A stretch of DNA of 64,000 bases from Streptomyces sp. I6 (GCA_003725745.1 RHDP01000001.1:3115001-3179000), one strand, 5' to 3'; shown: positions 27,407-37,100, counted from the stretch's first letter. The notes: generated from the letters alone by a model not told the origin. Translations and numbers: made by a program.

Positions 27407-27623
27407 GGGTGGCACCTCCGGGGCACAGGACGCGGTTTCCCTGCCCAACTCCCCGAGCCCCACGGGGGACACGCCCGGTGCACGACCGCCCGGCCGCACG
27501 GCAGGCGCCCCCGCCGGTCCGGCCCGGGGCCCGCCGGCGCGCCCACGGCGCCCAGGCGACCGTCGCGCCCTGCACGGGACGGGGTAGCGCCCCATACCGG
27601 CCGCCGTCCCCGACAATGGGCGT

Positions 27624-27974
27624 GTGCTGGAGATGTCGCGGGAAGCATTCGAAGAACTGGTGAGCCAGGCGCTGGACACGATCCCCCCGGAGCTGACCCG
27701 GGTCATGGACAACGTGGCCGTGTTCGTCGAGGACGAGCCGGACCCGGCCGAGCCTGAACTGCTGGGGTTGTACGAGGGGACTCCCCTCACGGAGCGCGGG
27801 GAGTGGTACGCCGGTGTGCTCCCGGACCGCATCTCCATCTACATGGGCCCGACGCTCCGCTACTGCGAGACCCCCGGCGACGTGGTGCACGAGGTCGCCG
27901 TGACCGTGGTCCACGAGATCGCCCACCACTTCGGCATCGACGACGAGCGCCTCCACGAGCTGGGCTGGGGCTGA
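27624..27974 (+). CDS. Zincin-like metallopeptidase family protein
   Basis: The small protein of 116 residues carries the zinc motif HEIAHHFG followed by IDDERLHELGW, the signature of the bacterial DUF1025/MTSP-type zincin family. The conserved GLYEGTPLTERG and ITIYMGP-like region (ISIYMGPTLRYC) precedes it. It is probably a cytoplasmic minimal metallopeptidase, but activity in this family is poorly documented. The start is GTG 27624 (LEMSREAF); ATG 27633 is possible. Confidence 0.88.
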   Translation: MLEMSREAFEELVSQALDTIPPELTRVMDNVAVFVEDEPDPAEPELLGLYEGTPLTERGEWYAGVLPDRISIYMGPTLRYCETPGDVVHEVAVTVVHEIAHHFGIDDERLHELGWG

Positions 27975-28094
27975 CGGCTCGCCGGGAACCACGGTGCGCC
28001 GGTTCCCGGCAGGCGCCCGGCAGTACGACCCGGCAGGCCCGAGCGCCCCCCGCCGGGGGGCATAGCCCGGCGCGGGCGCGGGCATACGCGCCCA

Positions 28095-29651
28095 ATGGCC
28101 CGCGCCCACGAACTCCTGCAAGCCGGCCTCATCCGCCTCAGGCACCACTACCTGTCCCACCGCCCGAGCCCCGTCAGCACTCTGGTCCACAGCCCGCACC
28201 CGTACGGCCGGGCGTTCGGGCTCATGGCCGTCGTCCTGCTGGGGGCATGGCTGGGGCTGCTGATCGTCGGGGCCGTCCGCACCCCGGTCGGCCCGGTGGA
28301 CACGAGCATGGCGCTCCGGCCGTCCGCCTCAGGCGGCACGAAGATCAACGTCTCGCCGCTCGGGGCCCTCGAACTCGACTCGCACATCGCGCCGATCCGG
28401 CTCGACGTGAACATCGACCGGCTCGACCCCATCCGCTCGCAGGCCCTCGTGCAGCACCCCGAGCGCCTCGCCGGACTCCAGGAGGAGATCGGCCGGGACG
28501 TCACCGAGGGCACCCGCGACCTCGCCCTGCGCTCCTGCGTCGCCGTGGTGTCCGGGGCCACCGCCCTCGGCCTCGCCGTCTACCGCCGCCCGCGCCGGGC
28601 CCTCGCGGCCGGCGGCCTCGCGCTCGCCCTGCTGACCGCCTCCGGGGTGAGCGCATGGGCCACCTGGAACCCGAAGTCGGTCCTGGAGCCCAGGTTCTCG
28701 GGGCTGCTGAGCAGCGCTCCCTCGGTCGTCGGCAACGCGCGTTCGATCGTCACCGAATTCGACGTCTACCAGAAGGAGTTGGCCCGACTCGTCACCAACG
28801 TCACCAAGCTGTACGAGGCCACCTCCACGCTGCCGGTCTACCAGCCGGACCCGGGCACCATGCGCGTGCTGCACGTCTCCGACATCCACCTCAACCCGGC
28901 CTCGTGGCACATCATCGGCTCGCTCGTGAAGCAGTACGGCATCGACGTGATCATCGACACGGGCGACACCATGGACCACGGCACCGCGGCGGAGAACCGC
29001 TTCCTCGACCCGATCCCCGACCTCGGCGCGCCCTACGTCTGGGTGCGCGGCAACCACGACTCGCTCGTGACCCAGCGCTATCTCCAGCGTCTGAAGAACG
29101 TCCACGTCCTCGACGAGGGCCGGGCGGTGACCGTGGGCGGCCTGAGGGTGGCGGGCACCGGCGACCCGCAGTTCACGCCGGACCGGTCGACGGTGCCCGC
29201 GGGCGACCCCGCCGAGCGCATGGCCGGGATCCGGCTGGCCTCGGCGCTGCGCGACCAGAGTGCGGCCGGAACCCCCGCCGACCTCGCGGTCGCCCACAAC
29301 CCCGTGGCCGCCCGCGAGGTGGACGGCGAAGTACCGCTGGTCCTGGCGGGCCACGTCCACCGCAGGGACACCGAGATCCTCCCGCTCGGCACCCGCCTCA
29401 AGATCGAGGGCTCCACGGGCGGCGGGGGGCTGCGGGCCGTCGAACGCGAGGAGCCGGAGAAGGTCCGCGCCTCCGTCCTCTACTTCGACCGCGACACACG
29501 CACCCTCCAGGCCTGGGACGAGATCACCCTCGGGGGGCTGGGTCTCACGACGGCCGAGGTAAGCCGCCACCTGGCGAAGGCACCTCCGCCACAGGGCCCG
29601 CAGGCGCCCCGGACACCGCCCCCGACGGGCCTGCCGTCCCCCGCCCCGTAA
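28095..29651 (+). CDS. Membrane metallophosphoesterase
   Basis: The 518-residue protein has an N-terminal transmembrane helix (AFGLMAVVLLGAWLGLLIVG), an extracytoplasmic-type segment, two more hydrophobic segments around residues 155-195 and a C-terminal calcineurin-like phosphoesterase domain. All metal-binding motifs are present: HVSDIHLNP, DTGDTMDHG, VRGNHDS, AHNP and GHVHRRDTE. The C-terminal 30 residues are Pro-rich. The substrate is unknown. It lies just upstream of the tRNA cluster. Confidence 0.88.
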   Translation: MARAHELLQAGLIRLRHHYLSHRPSPVSTLVHSPHPYGRAFGLMAVVLLGAWLGLLIVGAVRTPVGPVDTSMALRPSASGGTKINVSPLGALELDSHIAPIRLDVNIDRLDPIRSQALVQHPERLAGLQEEIGRDVTEGTRDLALRSCVAVVSGATALGLAVYRRPRRALAAGGLALALLTASGVSAWATWNPKSVLEPRFSGLLSSAPSVVGNARSIVTEFDVYQKELARLVTNVTKLYEATSTLPVYQPDPGTMRVLHVSDIHLNPASWHIIGSLVKQYGIDVIIDTGDTMDHGTAAENRFLDPIPDLGAPYVWVRGNHDSLVTQRYLQRLKNVHVLDEGRAVTVGGLRVAGTGDPQFTPDRSTVPAGDPAERMAGIRLASALRDQSAAGTPADLAVAHNPVAAREVDGEVPLVLAGHVHRRDTEILPLGTRLKIEGSTGGGGLRAVEREEPEKVRASVLYFDRDTRTLQAWDEITLGGLGLTTAEVSRHLAKAPPPQGPQAPRTPPPTGLPSPAP

Positions 29652-29732
29652 ACCGTTTTGGCGATAGGTCCCCGCATCCCATATGCTTCTCACGTCCCCG
29701 ACGCGCTGCGAAGCGCCCAGGTGGGCCCCTTA

Positions 29733-29805
29733 GCCCTCATCGTCTAGTGGCCCAGGACGCCGCCCTTTCAAGGCGGTAGCACGGGTTCGAATCCCGTTGG
29801 GGGCA
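29733..29805 (+). tRNA. tRNA-Glu (TTC)
   Basis: 73 bases; acceptor GCCCTCA/TGGGGGC with one G-T pair, D-arm TCGTCTAGTGGCCCAGGA, anticodon TTC in loop CTTTCAA, and T-arm CGGGTTCGAATCCCG. Confidence 0.95.
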
Positions 29806-29851
29806 CGCACCATCGTGTGCGAGACTGACTCTCGCGCAATGCATCACCTCT

Positions 29852-29926
29852 GGTCCTGTGGAGCAGTTTGGAGTGCTCGCCACCCTGTCAAGGTGGAGGC
29901 CGCGGGTTCAAATCCCGTCAGGACCG
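29852..29926 (+). tRNA. tRNA-Asp (GTC), copy 1
   Basis: 75 bases; acceptor GGTCCTG/CAGGACC, anticodon GTC in loop CTGTCAA, and T-arm CGGGTTCAAATCCCG. It is identical over its full length to the copy at 38302. Confidence 0.95.
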
Positions 29927-29946
29927 CTGCGACTTCCGGGTCGCGT

Positions 29947-30023
29947 GGCTGGGTAGCTCAGTTGGTACGAGCGTCCGCCTGAAAAGCGGAAGGTCGCCGG
30001 TTCGACCCCGGCCCCAGCCACCA
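29947..30023 (+). tRNA. tRNA-Phe (GAA), CCA encoded
   Basis: Acceptor GGCTGGG/CCCAGCC, D-arm GCTCAGTTGGTACGAGC, anticodon GAA in loop CTGAAAA, T-arm GCCGGTTCGACCCCGGC, discriminator A at 30020 and an encoded CCA at 30021-30023. It is the last of a Glu-Asp-Phe cluster. Confidence 0.95.
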
Positions 30024-30027
30024 TCCT

Positions 30028-30065
30028 GAGAACGTCCCGGACGGCACGCCGTCCGGGGCGTTCTC
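30028..30065 (+). terminator. Terminator of the Glu-Asp-Phe tRNA cluster
   Basis: GAGAACG(t)CCCGGACGG pairs with CCGTCCGGGGCGTTCTC, immediately after tRNA-Phe. Confidence 0.8.
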
Positions 30066-30214
30066 GTTGTGCGCCCTGGGAAAGAGGCGACTCGCAGGGC
30101 CGTCGGCCCCGGAAGCCTCACGCGCCGAGACGGTCCTGCCCCCTCCGCGCGCCACCCCGCGTAACGCAGCCGGGAGGTGGCGTGGGTGAAGTCCACCGGT
30201 GTCGCGAGCTGTAG

Positions 30215-30310
30215 CCCACCCTCCACGAGAAGGCGGCAGCACTGCTGCACGCCCTCGCCCGCAGCCACGCGCTGATCCGGCCGGAAAACCTCCGACCATC
30301 GGGAGGATGA
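30215..30310 (+). pseudogene. Fic/Doc toxin remnant
   Basis: A 31-codon open stretch reads PTLHEKAAALLHALARSHAL and then diverges before a stop. This matches the helix before the Fic motif in actinobacterial Doc (death-on-curing) toxins, normally followed by the catalytic HxxxGNKR region, which is missing here. A stop codon lies directly in front in the same frame. It lies between the tRNA cluster and an intact antitoxin-toxin pair, so it looks like debris of toxin-antitoxin turnover. Confidence 0.6.
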
Positions 30311-30327
30311 CAGGTAGGACAAGGGGC

Positions 30328-30591
30328 ATGAGCGAGCCTACCGGCAAGTACTCGATCACCATGCCGCGCGACATCGCCGAGGCCGCCAAGGCCCGCAGCG
30401 GCCACTCCGGCCTGTCCGCCTATGTGGCCGCTGCGGTGGCCCGCCAGATCGAACGCGACAACCTCAACGAACTCATCACCGTCGCCGAAGCCGAGCACGG
30501 CCCGATCACGGACGAGGAGATCCGGTCTCTGCACGACCAGCTCACCCCGGCACGGCGCGAACAGACCCGGCACGGGGCAAGCGCCGCGTGA
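30328..30591 (+). CDS. VapB/CopG-like antitoxin
   Basis: The 87-residue protein begins MSEPTGKYSITMPRDIAEAAKARSG-like and resembles ribbon-helix-helix antitoxins: a short beta strand (KYSITMP) followed by two helices, then an acidic tail (EHGPITDEEIRSLHDQL) likely to bind the toxin. ATG 30328 has AGGA about 8 bases upstream; ATG 30307 is an alternative with a ribosome binding site too close. Its stop overlaps the toxin start (GTGA), indicating translational coupling. Confidence 0.82.
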   Translation: MSEPTGKYSITMPRDIAEAAKARSGHSGLSAYVAAAVARQIERDNLNELITVAEAEHGPITDEEIRSLHDQLTPARREQTRHGASAA

Positions 30592-31001
30592 CCCGCTCCC
30601 CTGCGGTACCCGGCGGCACTCTCGTCCTCGACAGCGGAGGACTCGCCAAAGCCGTCCTGCGCGACCGCACGGTCACCGGCTGGCTTGCCCTGGCCCGCGT
30701 CCACGACCTGCGCGTGGTCGCCTCGGCTGCCGCGCTCGTCGAGGTGATCCACCCCCGCATCAACCGCCCGGCCCTGGAATGGACGCTCTCCCGCCTCGTC
30801 CTGGAGCCGATCACCGAGCCGATCGCCCGCCACGCGGCCACCTTGCTCGCCGACGCCGGCCTGCACGGCCACGAGTACGCCATCGACGCCATGCTCGCCG
30901 CCACCGCCCTCGCCGCACCTGGGCCGGCCACGATCCTCACTTCCGACCCCGAGGACCTGATGACGCTGTGCGGTACGCGGGCCACGGTTATCACGGTCTG
31001 A
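30588..31001 (+). CDS. PIN-domain toxin, VapC-like
   Basis: The 137-residue protein has PIN-domain layout: LVLDSGGLAKAVL near the N-terminus supplies the first acidic residue, ASAAALVEVIHPR the second glutamate, and HEYAIDAMLAATAL with ILTSDPEDL the C-terminal acidic cluster. VapC toxins are Mg-dependent RNases that cut tRNA or rRNA. It is translationally coupled to the preceding antitoxin. The module sits immediately after a tRNA cluster, a common site for integration of mobile DNA. Confidence 0.85.
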   Translation: MTRSPAVPGGTLVLDSGGLAKAVLRDRTVTGWLALARVHDLRVVASAAALVEVIHPRINRPALEWTLSRLVLEPITEPIARHAATLLADAGLHGHEYAIDAMLAATALAAPGPATILTSDPEDLMTLCGTRATVITV

Positions 31002-31258
31002 ACCGATCCGGCCCGGACGGAGACATCGAAGCCGACGGTCGCCGCCCTCGCTCCCACCATGGACGCCCGCCGGTGTCGGCCAGCAACGCTCCCCTGAACG
31101 CGGACGGCTCGAGCATGGCAATGACGGCGCGTCGGCCCGTGAACTCGACCCCTCGGCTGCGCCCGCCGGCATTCCGCCCCACTGTTCGCGCTGCCTGCCG
31201 GAAGCCGGCGTAGCGGACCGCTTACACGCCGGAAACCCGCTCCGCGGGGAGGCAGCCG

Positions 31259-32086
31259 TCACACCCGGTCCCGCCCGCGCAGCCCGCGAACCGCGAGGAC
31301 GACCGCCGCGGCCGCCACCACCAGGGCGAGCAGCAACCAGTCGGGAACCGCACGCCCCGCGGAGGAGGCCCACTGCTCCGCGGCGAAGGAGTCGTCGACG
31401 GACAGCAGCCCCGGGAGGGCCGTCGTGCCGTCGAAGACGAGGAAGACGGTGCCGAGGACGACGAAGAAGAGGCCGGACAGGGCCGAGGTGGTGTGCAGCT
31501 CGAAGCGCCCGGCGATGCGCAGGGTGCGTCCGCGCAGCCAGCGGCGGCGGGACAGGTCGCAGCGTTCCCACAGCAGGGCCAGCGCGAACAGCGGCACCGC
31601 CATGCCCAGCGCGTAGACGGCGAGGAGGAGCCCCCCGTACGCGGGGCTGCCGCTCAGGGCCGCCACCGTGAGGACGCTGCCGAGGATCGGCCCCGCGCAG
31701 AAGCCGGCGAGTCCGTAGACCGCGCCGAGGGCGTAGACGGAGAGCGCGGTGGTGGGGCGGATCCGTCCGCCGGCCTCGGTGAGGCGGCGGGAGGCGAAAC
31801 CCAGACCGGCCAGCTGGGCCAACCCGAGCACGATGATCAGCCAGCCGCCCACCGCGACCAGCAGGTCGCGGTGGCCGTAGAAGAGCCGTCCGGCGAACGA
31901 GCCCGCGGCACCCAGCGGGACCAGGGTCGTCGCCAGGCCCGCGTAGAAGACGCAGGTGCGCGCCACAAGCCGGGACGTGGTGTCGATCGAGTACGCGAAG
32001 AAGGCGGGCAGCAGCAGGGCGCTGCAGGGGCTGAGCAGAGCGAGCAGGCCGCCCAGGAAGGCGGCCAGATAGCCGATGTCGCTCAC
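31259..32086 (-). CDS. CcdA/DsbD-type transmembrane thiol-disulfide exchanger
   Basis: The 275-residue membrane protein has about six to seven helices and the two conserved cysteines of the CcdA family: LLSPCSALLLPAF in the first helix and GLAGFCAGPILGS in the fourth. These proteins carry electrons from cytoplasmic thioredoxin to extracytoplasmic thiol proteins. Its GTG start overlaps the stop of the DsbA-like gene (GTGA), so the two are translationally coupled; the natural partner is therefore the DsbA-like protein. The C-terminus adds a further TM helix with a basic tail. Confidence 0.88.
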   Translation of the reverse strand: MSDIGYLAAFLGGLLALLSPCSALLLPAFFAYSIDTTSRLVARTCVFYAGLATTLVPLGAAGSFAGRLFYGHRDLLVAVGGWLIIVLGLAQLAGLGFASRRLTEAGGRIRPTTALSVYALGAVYGLAGFCAGPILGSVLTVAALSGSPAYGGLLLAVYALGMAVPLFALALLWERCDLSRRRWLRGRTLRIAGRFELHTTSALSGLFFVVLGTVFLVFDGTTALPGLLSVDDSFAAEQWASSAGRAVPDWLLLALVVAAAAVVLAVRGLRGRDRV

Positions 32087-32988
32087 TCGCCGCCCGCCGC
32101 ATCCTGCGCCGGGGTCGCGGCAGCTGTCCCGGCGGGAGCACCCGTGCCCGAAGCGGTGCTGCCGGGCGCGGTCGCGCGGGGAGCCGTCGCGCCGGGAGCC
32201 GGGGTCGTCGGCGCCGACTCGGGTCCCGCGGGCTCCGTGGTCGCGGCCTCCCGAGCCGCCTCGATCGCGTCGACGAAGGTCCGCTCAGGCTGGGCGCCCG
32301 CGATCGGACGGCCGTTGACCACGAACGACGGCGTCGACGTGGCGCCCAGCCCGTAGCCCTCCTCCTGGTCCCTGGCCACGGCCCGACGCGCCTCCTCGCT
32401 GTCCGCGTCGCGGCCGAAACGCGCCAGGTCCTTCACCCCGGCCGCGGCCGCGAGTTCCCTGAGCCGCTGCTCGCCGAAGCCCTGCTCCTTGGCGCCGTCG
32501 GCGTACGCGGCCTTGTGGAACTGCCAGAACCGGCCCTGCTGCCCGGCGGCCCAGGCGGCCCGGGCAGCGGCCTCCGACTCCTCGCCGAAGATCGGGAAGT
32601 TGCGCCACTCGATGCGCAGAACACCCTTCTCCACGTACGTCCGGATCAGTTGCGGCTCGGTGTCGCGGGCGAACTTTCCGCAGTAGCCGCACTTGAAGTC
32701 GGCGTACTCGACCATCACCACGGGCGCGTCGGCGCGGCCCAGCGCGAGCGGGTCGCCGGCGTCGCGCCGGGCGAGCTTCTCCAGCTCGGGGTAGACGCCG
32801 GCGTCCGGTTCGGCGGAGACGTCGGCCACGGAGTGCCCGCCGGTCGCCGGGTCGTCGGGCTTGGTGGCGGTGTAGGAGACGAAGCCGAGCAGAACCGCCG
32901 CGGCGGCCACCGCGGCACCGTAGGCGAACGGCTTGACGGAGCGGGCGGGGCGGGTGCCGCTGCGGGCAGGGGTGCGTGACGCGGGCAT
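32083..32988 (-). CDS. Membrane-anchored DsbA-like thiol oxidoreductase
   Basis: A 301-residue protein: basic N-terminus, a signal-anchor helix (YGAAVAAAAVLLGFVSY), and a thioredoxin/DsbA domain with the CXXC motif FKCGYCGKFA and the cis-proline loop STPSFVVNG. The last 60 residues are an Ala/Pro/Thr-rich extracytoplasmic tail. It should oxidise or isomerise disulfides in exported proteins, powered or reset by the coupled CcdA-like protein. It follows the secreted repeat-protein gene by 61 bases on the same strand, suggesting one operon. Confidence 0.9.
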   Translation of the reverse strand: MPASRTPARSGTRPARSVKPFAYGAAVAAAAVLLGFVSYTATKPDDPATGGHSVADVSAEPDAGVYPELEKLARRDAGDPLALGRADAPVVMVEYADFKCGYCGKFARDTEPQLIRTYVEKGVLRIEWRNFPIFGEESEAAARAAWAAGQQGRFWQFHKAAYADGAKEQGFGEQRLRELAAAAGVKDLARFGRDADSEEARRAVARDQEEGYGLGATSTPSFVVNGRPIAGAQPERTFVDAIEAAREAATTEPAGPESAPTTPAPGATAPRATAPGSTASGTGAPAGTAAATPAQDAAGGE

Positions 32989-33049
32989 GACGGTGTTCCC
33001 TCTCGGGTGGCGCGGGGTGGTTACGGACAGTGCGGAGTGGTGCCGCGGC

Positions 33050-33763
33050 CTATACGCGCAGTACGGAGAGGTCTATCGGTCCGGGAGCCGTGAGCGCGGG
33101 CGGGGCGCGCCCCGGCGCGAGGTCGAGCACGGCGTCGTCGGCCGCCGGGCCGCCTGCCGCGCCATGGGCGGCGGCCGGCAGGGCGGGCAGCAGTTCGTGC
33201 GCGGCGGAGCCGCGCGGCGGCACGGCGGGGCCGGGCCCGCCGTCACCGGATCCCTCGCCGCAGCCGGGGGCCCGCTGATCCCCCGGCGGAGCAGTCCCGT
33301 TCGGTACGGGGCCGTGCGGCGCGGCCAGGGCAACGGGCAGAGGCACACCGGCCTTCGGCGCCAGGGCACCGGGCGCAACCGCACCGGTCTGCGGAACCAC
33401 GGCACCCGGCGCAACCGCACCGGTCTGCGGAACCACGGCACCCGGCGCAACCGCACCGGTCTGCGGAACCACGGCACCCGGCGCAACCGCACCGGTCTGC
33501 GGAACCACGGCACCCGGCGCAACCGCACCGGTCTGCGGAACCACGGCACCCGGCGCAACCGCACCGGTCTGCGGAACCACGGCACCCGGCGCAACCGCAC
33601 CGGCCCGCAGATCCACCGCGACCCGCGGCCGGCCGTGCTCGGGCGCGCCGCCGGTGGCCGCGGCCGCACTCGTCCCCGCGCAGAGAAGTGCCCCCGTCAG
33701 CACCGCCATGAGCGCCGCCACGACCGCGAGGGCGCGGTGCCAACGGCTGCGGGGGCTGGGCAT
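33050..33763 (-). CDS. Secreted protein with tandem 12-residue GAVAPGAVVPQT repeats
   Basis: A 237-residue protein. It has a Sec signal peptide (RWHRALAVVAALMAVLTGALL, cleavage near SAAAATGG), then six perfect GAVAPGAVVPQT units plus a diverged seventh, then a Pro/Ala/Gly-rich tail of about 110 residues ending IDLSVLRV. The composition suggests an extended cell-wall-spanning or elastin-like stalk. I recognise no enzymatic domain. ATG 33763 has AGGAG 9 bases upstream; the much longer open frame to 35614 runs antisense through hrpA and is not real. It is first gene of a probable operon with the DsbA-like and CcdA-like genes. Confidence 0.65.
   Translation of the reverse strand: MPSPRSRWHRALAVVAALMAVLTGALLCAGTSAAAATGGAPEHGRPRVAVDLRAGAVAPGAVVPQTGAVAPGAVVPQTGAVAPGAVVPQTGAVAPGAVVPQTGAVAPGAVVPQTGAVAPGAVVPQTGAVAPGALAPKAGVPLPVALAAPHGPVPNGTAPPGDQRAPGCGEGSGDGGPGPAVPPRGSAAHELLPALPAAAHGAAGGPAADDAVLDLAPGRAPPALTAPGPIDLSVLRV
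33387..33602 (-). repeat. Six perfect 36-base tandem repeats
   Basis: The unit starting GTCTGCGGAACCACGG recurs at 33387, 33423, 33459, 33495, 33531 and 33567 without a single difference. This points to very recent expansion or ongoing homogenisation. The unit is in frame (12 codons). Confidence 0.95.
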
Positions 33764-34192
33764 GGACGGGGGCTCCTGGAGTCGACGTGCCCGCAATCGT
33801 ACGGGCCCGCCGCTCGACGGGCCGGTACGCCCTGCCCCGCACCGGCCGTCCGGAGTCCTCGCCCGCACCCCGTCGCCCCGGCCCTGCGCCCGTCCCGCAC
33901 ACACTCCGCCGTGGCACGGCCACCGGCGGACGGCAACACCCGCGCCCCTCGGCCGAACCGGCCACTCACCCGCCCACGCGACCCGGTACACCGGCCACCC
34001 ACCCCCGTACACCCCCACCGCGGACCGCAGCCGCCCCGAGGCGGTCACCGCAACCGAACCGCCGCCCCCCGCCCGGCCCGCCCGCCGGCAGCCCACCGCA
34101 ATCCGCCACCGCGGCCGGCGGACGACCCGTGTCACGGAACACCGGAAATGGGTTCGCCAGTCCGCTCGAGCGGGTGCGATCCTGGATCCCGT
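33764..34192. promoter_or_regulatory. C-rich divergent intergenic region
   Basis: This 429-base spacer separates the repeat-protein gene from hrpA. The plus strand is strongly C-biased (CACCCCCGTACACCCCCACC type near 34000). It must contain both promoters but I see no clear motif. Confidence 0.35.
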
Positions 34193-37100
34193 ATGTCTAC
34201 TTCCTTCGCCGATCTCCAGAAGCAGCTGGCCGAGATCTCGCTGCGCGACGCGCACCGGCTCGGGCGGCGCCTCGAGGGCGCCCGCCGCATCCGCACACCC
34301 GAGGCCCGGCAGGCCGTGCTCGACGAGATCGCGGCCGAGGCCGGCAAGGCCGCCGAGCGGACCGCCGGGCGGGCCGCGCGGGTGCCCCGGGTCACCTACC
34401 CGGAACAGCTCCCGGTCAGCCAGAAGAAGGACGAGATCCTCGAGGCGATACGGGACCACCAGGTCGTGATCGTCGCGGGTGAGACCGGCTCGGGCAAGAC
34501 GACGCAGATCCCCAAGATCTGCCTGGAACTCGGCCGCGGCGTACGCGGCATGATCGGGCACACCCAGCCGCGCCGGATCGCCGCGCGGACGGTCGCCGAG
34601 CGCGTGGCCGAGGAGCTGCGCACCCCGCTCGGCGAGGCGGTCGGCTGGAAGGTCCGGTTCACCGACCAGGTGAACCAGGACGCGACCTTCGTCAAGCTCA
34701 TGACGGACGGCATCCTGCTCGCCGAGATCCAGACGGACCGCGAGCTGCACGCCTACGACACGATCATCATCGACGAGGCCCACGAGCGGTCCCTCAACAT
34801 CGACTTCCTGCTCGGCTACCTCTCCCGGCTGCTGCCCAGGCGACCGGACCTCAAGGTCGTGATCACGTCCGCGACGATCGATCCCGAGCGCTTCTCCCGG
34901 CACTTCGGCGACGCGCCGATCGTGGAGGTGAGCGGGCGTACGTATCCGGTCGAGGTGCGCTACCGGCCGCTGCTCGACGAAGCGGCGCCGGATGCCGGCG
35001 GAGGCGGCGGGGGCGACGACTCCGACCGCGACCAGATCACCGCGATCTGCGACGCGGTCGACGAGCTCCAGCGGGAAGGACCGGGCGACATCCTGGTCTT
35101 CCTCTCCGGTGAGCGGGAGATCCGCGACACCGCGGAAGCGCTGAACAAGAAGAACCTCCGCCACACCGAGGTCCTCCCCCTCTACGCCAGGCTGTCGCAC
35201 GCCGAGCAGCACCGCGTCTTCCAGCCGCACTCCGGCCGCCGGATCGTCCTGGCGACGAACGTGGCCGAGACGTCCCTGACGGTTCCGGGCATCACGTACG
35301 TCATCGACCCCGGCACCGCGCGCATCTCCCGCTACAGCCACCGCACCAAGGTCCAGCGGCTGCCCATCGAGGCGATCAGCCAGGCCAGCGCCAACCAGCG
35401 CAAGGGCCGCTGCGGCCGTACGTCCGACGGCGTCTGCATCCGGCTCTACAGCGAGGACGACTTCCTGTCCCGGCCGGAGTTCACGGACGCCGAGATCCTC
35501 CGTACGAACCTCGCCTCGGTCATCCTCCAGATGACCGCGGCCGGGCTCGGCGACATCGAGAAGTTCCCCTTCATCGACCCGCCGGACCACCGGAACATCC
35601 GGGACGGCGTGCAACTGCTGCAGGAGCTGGGCGCGCTCGACCCCGCCCAGAAGGACCCGAGGAAGCGGCTGACGCAGACGGGCCGCAGGCTCGCCCAGCT
35701 GCCCGTCGACCCCGGCTGGCCCGGATGGTCCTGGAGGCGGACAGGAACGGCTGCGTCCGCGAGGTCATGGTCATCGCCGCCGCGCTGTCGATCCAGGACC
35801 CCCGGGAGCGCCCCGCCGACAAGCAGGCCCAGGCCGACCAGATGCACGCCCGCTTCAAGGACGAGACGAGCGACTTCCTCGCCTTCCTCAACCTCTGGAG
35901 CTACGTCCGCGAGCAGCAGAAGGAGCGCGGCTCGTCCAGTTTCCGCCGGATGTGCAAGCAGGAATACCTCAACTTCCTGCGCATCCGCGAATGGCAGGAC
36001 ATCTACTCCCAGCTGCGCACGGTCGCCAAGCAGATGGGGCTCCGCGTCGAGGAGCCCGCTGCGGACACCGGCGCGCCCGGGCAGTCCGTCCACGTCTCCC
36101 TGCTCGCGGGGCTGCTGTCGCACATCGGTATGAAGGACGTCAAGGACACCGGGAGGGAGGGTGGGAGGAGCACCGCGCGGGAGGGCGGGAAGGGCGCCGC
36201 GAAGAACGAGTACCTGGGCGCCCGGAACGCCAGGTTCGCCGTCTTCCCCGGATCGGCGCTGTTCAGGAAGCCGCCGCGCTTCGTCATGTCCGCCGAGCTG
36301 GTCGAGACGTCCCGGCTGTGGGCGCGGGTCAACGCGAGGATCGAGCCCGAGTGGATCGAGCCGCTCGCGGAGCACCTGGTCAAGCGCACCTACAGCGAGC
36401 CCCACTGGGAGAAGGACCAGGCGGCGGTGATGGCGTACGAGAAGGTCACCCTGTACGGGGTGCCGATCGTCGCCCAGCGCAAGGTGAACTACGGACGGAT
36501 CGATCCCGGGACGAGCCGTGAGCTTTTCATCCGCAACGCCCTGGTCGAGGGCGACTGGCGGACCCACCACAAGTTCTTCGCGGACAACCGCAGGCTCCTC
36601 ACCGAGGTGGAGGAGCTGGAGCACCGGGCCCGTCGGCGCGACATCCTCGTCGACGACGAGACCCTGTTCGACTTCTACGACCAGCGGGTGCCCGAGCACG
36701 TGGTGTCCGGGGCCCACTTCGACTCGTGGTGGAAGCACAAACGCCGCGAGCAGCCGGAGCTGCTCGACTTCGAGCGCGAGATGCTCATCAACGAGAAGGC
36801 CGGGGCGGTCACCAAGGACGACTACCCGGACTCGTGGCGGCAGGGACGGCTGAAGTTCCGCGTCACGTACCAGTTCGAGCCGGGCGCGGACGCCGACGGC
36901 GTGACCGTCCACATCCCGCTGCAGGTGCTCAACCAGGTCACCGAGGAGGGCTTCGACTGGCAGATCCCCGGACTGCGCGGCGAGGTCGTCACCGAGCTGA
37001 TCCGCTCCCTGCCGAAGCCGATCCGCCGGAACTACGTGCCCGCGCCGGACTTCGCCAGGGCCTTCCTGGAGCGGGCCGTCCCGCTGCAGGAGCCGCTGCC

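Noticed and set aside
23779-27663. 1294-residue plus-strand frame over the helicase region
   Set aside because: It is antisense to the DEAD-box helicase, whose motifs are unmistakable. Its open frame results from third-position GC bias.
29797-29982. Short ORFs over the tRNA genes (WSCGAVWSARHPVKVEAAG-type translation, also at 38229-38400)
   Set aside because: These are frames read through the two tRNA-Asp genes. They have no coding signals of their own.
33387-33602. CRISPR array suspected from regular repeats
   Set aside because: The units are contiguous with no spacers and are in frame with a secreted protein. No cas genes are present anywhere in the window.
33764-35614. Very long minus-strand frame continuing upstream of the repeat protein
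   Set aside because: It is antisense to hrpA. The signal peptide and ribosome binding site fix the start at 33763.
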